Below, piece by piece: positions 5,242 through 7,105 of a DNA stretch of 7,105 nucleotides. The position numbers were made by a program, and so were the translations under genes. The notes beneath the pieces are model-generated. The model saw only the letters and a program-made list of their open reading frames with translations, had not been told where the DNA came from and ran no database searches. The stretch spans positions 1 through 7,105 of the forward strand of contig JBEEJO010000042.1 in assembly GCA_041169145.1 (NCBI GenBank). The letters are read 5' to 3'. Each line of letters opens with the position of its first letter. Positions within the stretch are counted from its first letter, which is position 1. The stretch is from DATJQA01 sp041169145 (lineage in GTDB: Bacteria; Patescibacteriota; Minisyncoccia; UBA6257; 2-01-FULL-56-20).

Positions 5242-6761
5242 CCGTCAAAAAATGATTTGATGGCCTTTTTCAATTTTTCTTCCGTTTCTGCTGAAAGTTC
5301 GCGCGTCTCGCGGATCTTGTCCAAGATGTCTTTGTGGAACTGCGCAATGTATTCCGCGAACTTCGCTTCGGTCTCTTTGACTTCCGCGACGGGGACGGCG
5401 TTGAAATAGCCATTCAGGGTCGCGTAGAGCACGACCACCTGTCTCTCGAAGGGGAGCGGTGCGAGGTCGTCTTGCTTCAAGATCTCCGTCGCGACCTGGC
5501 CCTGCTGGATGCGTTTCTTCGTGGCATCGTCAACGTCCGAGGCGAACTGCACGAATGCCTGCAGTTCGCGGAATTGCGCAAGCTGGAGCCGGAGCTTTCC
5601 GGCAACCTTCTTCATTGCTTTCGTCTGCGCCGCGCTTCCGACGCGCGAGACGGAGATGCCGACATTCATCGCCGGACGGATACCCTGGTTGAAGAGATCG
5701 GTTTCCAAATAGATCTGCCCGTCGGTGATGGAGATGACGTTCGTCGGGATGTATGCCGTGACGTCGTTCAGTTGCGTTTCGATGATAGGAAGCGCCGTCA
5801 ACGAGCCGCCGCCTTTTTCTTTCGACATTTTCGCCGCGCGTTCCAAGAGGCGGGAGTGAAGATAGAACACGTCGCCGGGATACGCTTCGCGGCCGGGCGG
5901 ACGGCGCAAGAGCAGGGATATCTGCCGGTATGCCCACGCATGCTTTGAAAGATCGTCATAGATAACGAGCGCGTCGCGTCCCTTGTCGCGGAAGTATTCG
6001 CCGATGGCCGCTCCCGCGAGCGGAGCAAGATACCAGAGCGCGGCGGGGGAGGAGGCGCCGGCCAGAACGATAATGGAATAGTCCATCGCGCCCTGCTGCT
6101 TCAGCGTCTCCACGATGCGCGCAACTTTGGATTCCTTTTGCCCGACGGCGACGTAAATGCAAATGGGAATATGCTCCTTCGCGTTCGTTCTCTGATTAAT
6201 GATCGTGTCGAGCGCAACGGCCGTTTTGCCCGTCTGGCGGTCGCCGATAATGAGCTCGCGCTGGCCGCGGCCGATGGGGATCATGGAGTCGATGGCCTTG
6301 ATGCCCGTGTGGAGCGGAGTATTCACCGGCTCGCGTTCCAGAACGGACGGCGCTTTGTTCTCCAGATGATTGCGAACGGGATTTTTCGATTTCGCGAACG
6401 GGTCGCCCATTCCGTCCTGCGGGCGGCCGAGCGGGTCCACGACACGTCCGATAAGTTCGTCACCGACAGGGATGGAAAGGACTTGCCCCGTGCCTCTCAC
6501 GAGGTCGCCGGTCTTCACGGAAAGATAGTCGTCCAAGACGAGCGCGCCGATCGTTTCGTCTTCAAGATTCAGCGCCATCGCGCGGCGCGGCCCTTCGGCG
6601 GATTCAATAGTCAAAAGTTCCTGGCTCACGGTCTTCGGAAGGCCTTGGAGTTTCACGATGCCGTCGCCGACCTCAAGGACGCGGCCGACGTCCTCCCATT
6701 TCGGCTCGTTGGCGTGGCCCGATATTTCTTTCTTCAGCTTTTCAATGATTTCGTAGCTCAT
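5238..6761 (-). CDS. atpA: F1Fo ATP synthase subunit alpha
   Basis: Alpha forms the non-catalytic nucleotide sites of the F1 head and supplies the arginine finger to beta. The 507 residues match the usual length. Landmarks are the barrel domain (VGRVLEVGDGIVKLQGL, 25-41), GRVVDPLGRP (105-114), Walker A GDRQTGKT at 173-180, the highly conserved RRPPGREAYPGDVFYLHSR at 286-304, IPTNVISITDGQIYLETDLF at 338-357, and the finger Arg373 in SVSRVGSAAQ. The C-terminal helical domain ends KKAIKSFFDG. The N-terminus is slightly reduced but keeps a helix that can bind delta. The ATG overlaps the atpH stop as ATGA, and the TGA overlaps the next ATG in the same way, so translation is coupled on both sides. 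Confidence 0.98.
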   Translation of the reverse strand: MSYEIIEKLKKEISGHANEPKWEDVGRVLEVGDGIVKLQGLPKTVSQELLTIESAEGPRRAMALNLEDETIGALVLDDYLSVKTGDLVRGTGQVLSIPVGDELIGRVVDPLGRPQDGMGDPFAKSKNPVRNHLENKAPSVLEREPVNTPLHTGIKAIDSMIPIGRGQRELIIGDRQTGKTAVALDTIINQRTNAKEHIPICIYVAVGQKESKVARIVETLKQQGAMDYSIIVLAGASSPAALWYLAPLAGAAIGEYFRDKGRDALVIYDDLSKHAWAYRQISLLLRRPPGREAYPGDVFYLHSRLLERAAKMSKEKGGGSLTALPIIETQLNDVTAYIPTNVISITDGQIYLETDLFNQGIRPAMNVGISVSRVGSAAQTKAMKKVAGKLRLQLAQFRELQAFVQFASDVDDATKKRIQQGQVATEILKQDDLAPLPFERQVVVLYATLNGYFNAVPVAEVKETEAKFAEYIAQFHKDILDKIRETRELSAETEEKLKKAIKSFFDG

Positions 6762-7105
6762 ACGGTACGGGTTTGAAAAAGGTTATTGAGTCGCGTGGCG
6801 AGCGACACGTCCAGCTGCTCGCTTTCGTTTCGGGTAATGCGCACGCCGGCGACGAGTTCCGGGTTCACGATATCGCGGATGATGTCGTTCGGCATTGCCA
6901 TATCGGCAAGAAGCTCTGTACCGGATATTCTGAGCGTTCGCGCGGTTTCCACCTCATACAGATCGCTACCCTCTTTCCTGCGGAGAAGCGTTTCGGCTTG
7001 CCGAACGATCTTATCCGCCTTGCCGAGGTCGCCGTTCTTTTCCACTGCCGCCCAGAAATCCTTCACGAGTTCGCTTTGCGCGGATGCCGTCTGTGCGTCG
7101 GGAAC
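6758..7105 (-). CDS. atpH: F1Fo ATP synthase subunit delta, C-terminal part (5' end outside window)
   Basis: The frame is open from the window edge to TGA 6760-6758, giving 115 visible residues; GTG 7066 is not needed as a start. The sequence is divergent but has the delta pattern. A helix pair (FWAAVEKNGDLGKADKIV, then ETLLRRKEG) is followed by a strand YEVETARTL where the family has V.sA.pL. Near the end come NPELVAGVRI and LDVSLATRLNNLF, equivalent to the family's dpsLiGG..i and iDgSv...L..L, with Ala for the first Gly. Delta sits on top of F1 and ties it to the peripheral stalk subunit b, which would be expected just upstream. Position directly before atpA with an ATGA overlap supports the call. 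How much of the N-terminal helical domain exists cannot be seen. Confidence 0.86.
   Translation of the reverse strand, partial: VPDAQTASAQSELVKDFWAAVEKNGDLGKADKIVRQAETLLRRKEGSDLYEVETARTLRISGTELLADMAMPNDIIRDIVNPELVAGVRITRNESEQLDVSLATRLNNLFQTRTV

Noticed and set aside
5334..5948. 204-codon plus-strand open frame opposite atpA
   Set aside because: Antisense shadow of the conserved alpha C-terminal half; no family features.
6138..6776. 212-codon plus-strand open frame opposite atpA
   Set aside because: It lies wholly antisense to a highly conserved gene in high-GC sequence, where long shadow frames are expected; its content is low-complexity Arg/Asp/Val-rich.
1..7105. CRISPR array, tRNA, rRNA or insertion sequence
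   Set aside because: I found no regularly spaced direct repeats, cloverleaf sequence, ribosomal RNA signature or transposase-like frame anywhere in the window.

Overview
The window holds the distal part of a bacterial F1Fo ATP synthase operon on the minus strand, followed by a small, mostly carbonic-anhydrase-like region and two plus-strand genes. Several traits together suggest a streamlined bacterium, most likely a Candidate Phyla Radiation (Patescibacteria/Parcubacteria-type) genome. These are tightly packed F1 genes, a divergent delta subunit, an epsilon subunit reduced to its beta domain, almost no Shine-Dalgarno sequences, a promoter sitting directly on a start codon, and non-ATPase genes inside the atp operon. 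The taxonomic call is an inference from gene style and has not been tested.

Layout in the direction of minus-strand transcription, from high to low coordinates: the C-terminal part of atpH (delta, cut by the window edge); atpA (alpha), overlapping atpH by 4 nt; an unrecognised three-helix membrane protein, overlapping atpA by 4 nt; atpG (gamma); a NUDT15-like Nudix hydrolase 4 nt after atpG; atpD (beta) 4 nt after the Nudix gene; and a short atpC (epsilon). A hairpin-plus-T-tract terminator at about 1811-1839 closes the operon. The usual H-A-G-D-C order is kept but interrupted twice by unrelated genes. Both inserts look clearly lower in GC than the atp genes around them.

Below the operon, still on the minus strand, lie two separately terminated genes with carbonic-anhydrase-type Cys-x-Asp and His-x2-Cys motifs. 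One is a 198-residue divergent protein with a TTG start and the only strong Shine-Dalgarno in the window. The other is a 140-residue compact protein of the putative carbonic anhydrase type (Pro_CA_2-like). On the plus strand are the end of a PPC/DUF296-domain protein and an 85-residue acidic helical protein with an apparently leaderless promoter. The latter converges on the small carbonic anhydrase gene, and a perfect 17-bp palindrome between them serves as a two-way terminator and also supplies both stop codons.

The atp genes encode the catalytic head and stalk of the ATP synthase: alpha3beta3 hexamer, gamma rotor shaft, epsilon cap and delta stator. The Nudix and membrane proteins are co-transcribed by position; any functional link to the enzyme is open. 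No rRNA, tRNA, CRISPR array or transposable element was seen, and no stretch over 300 bases lacks a gene.
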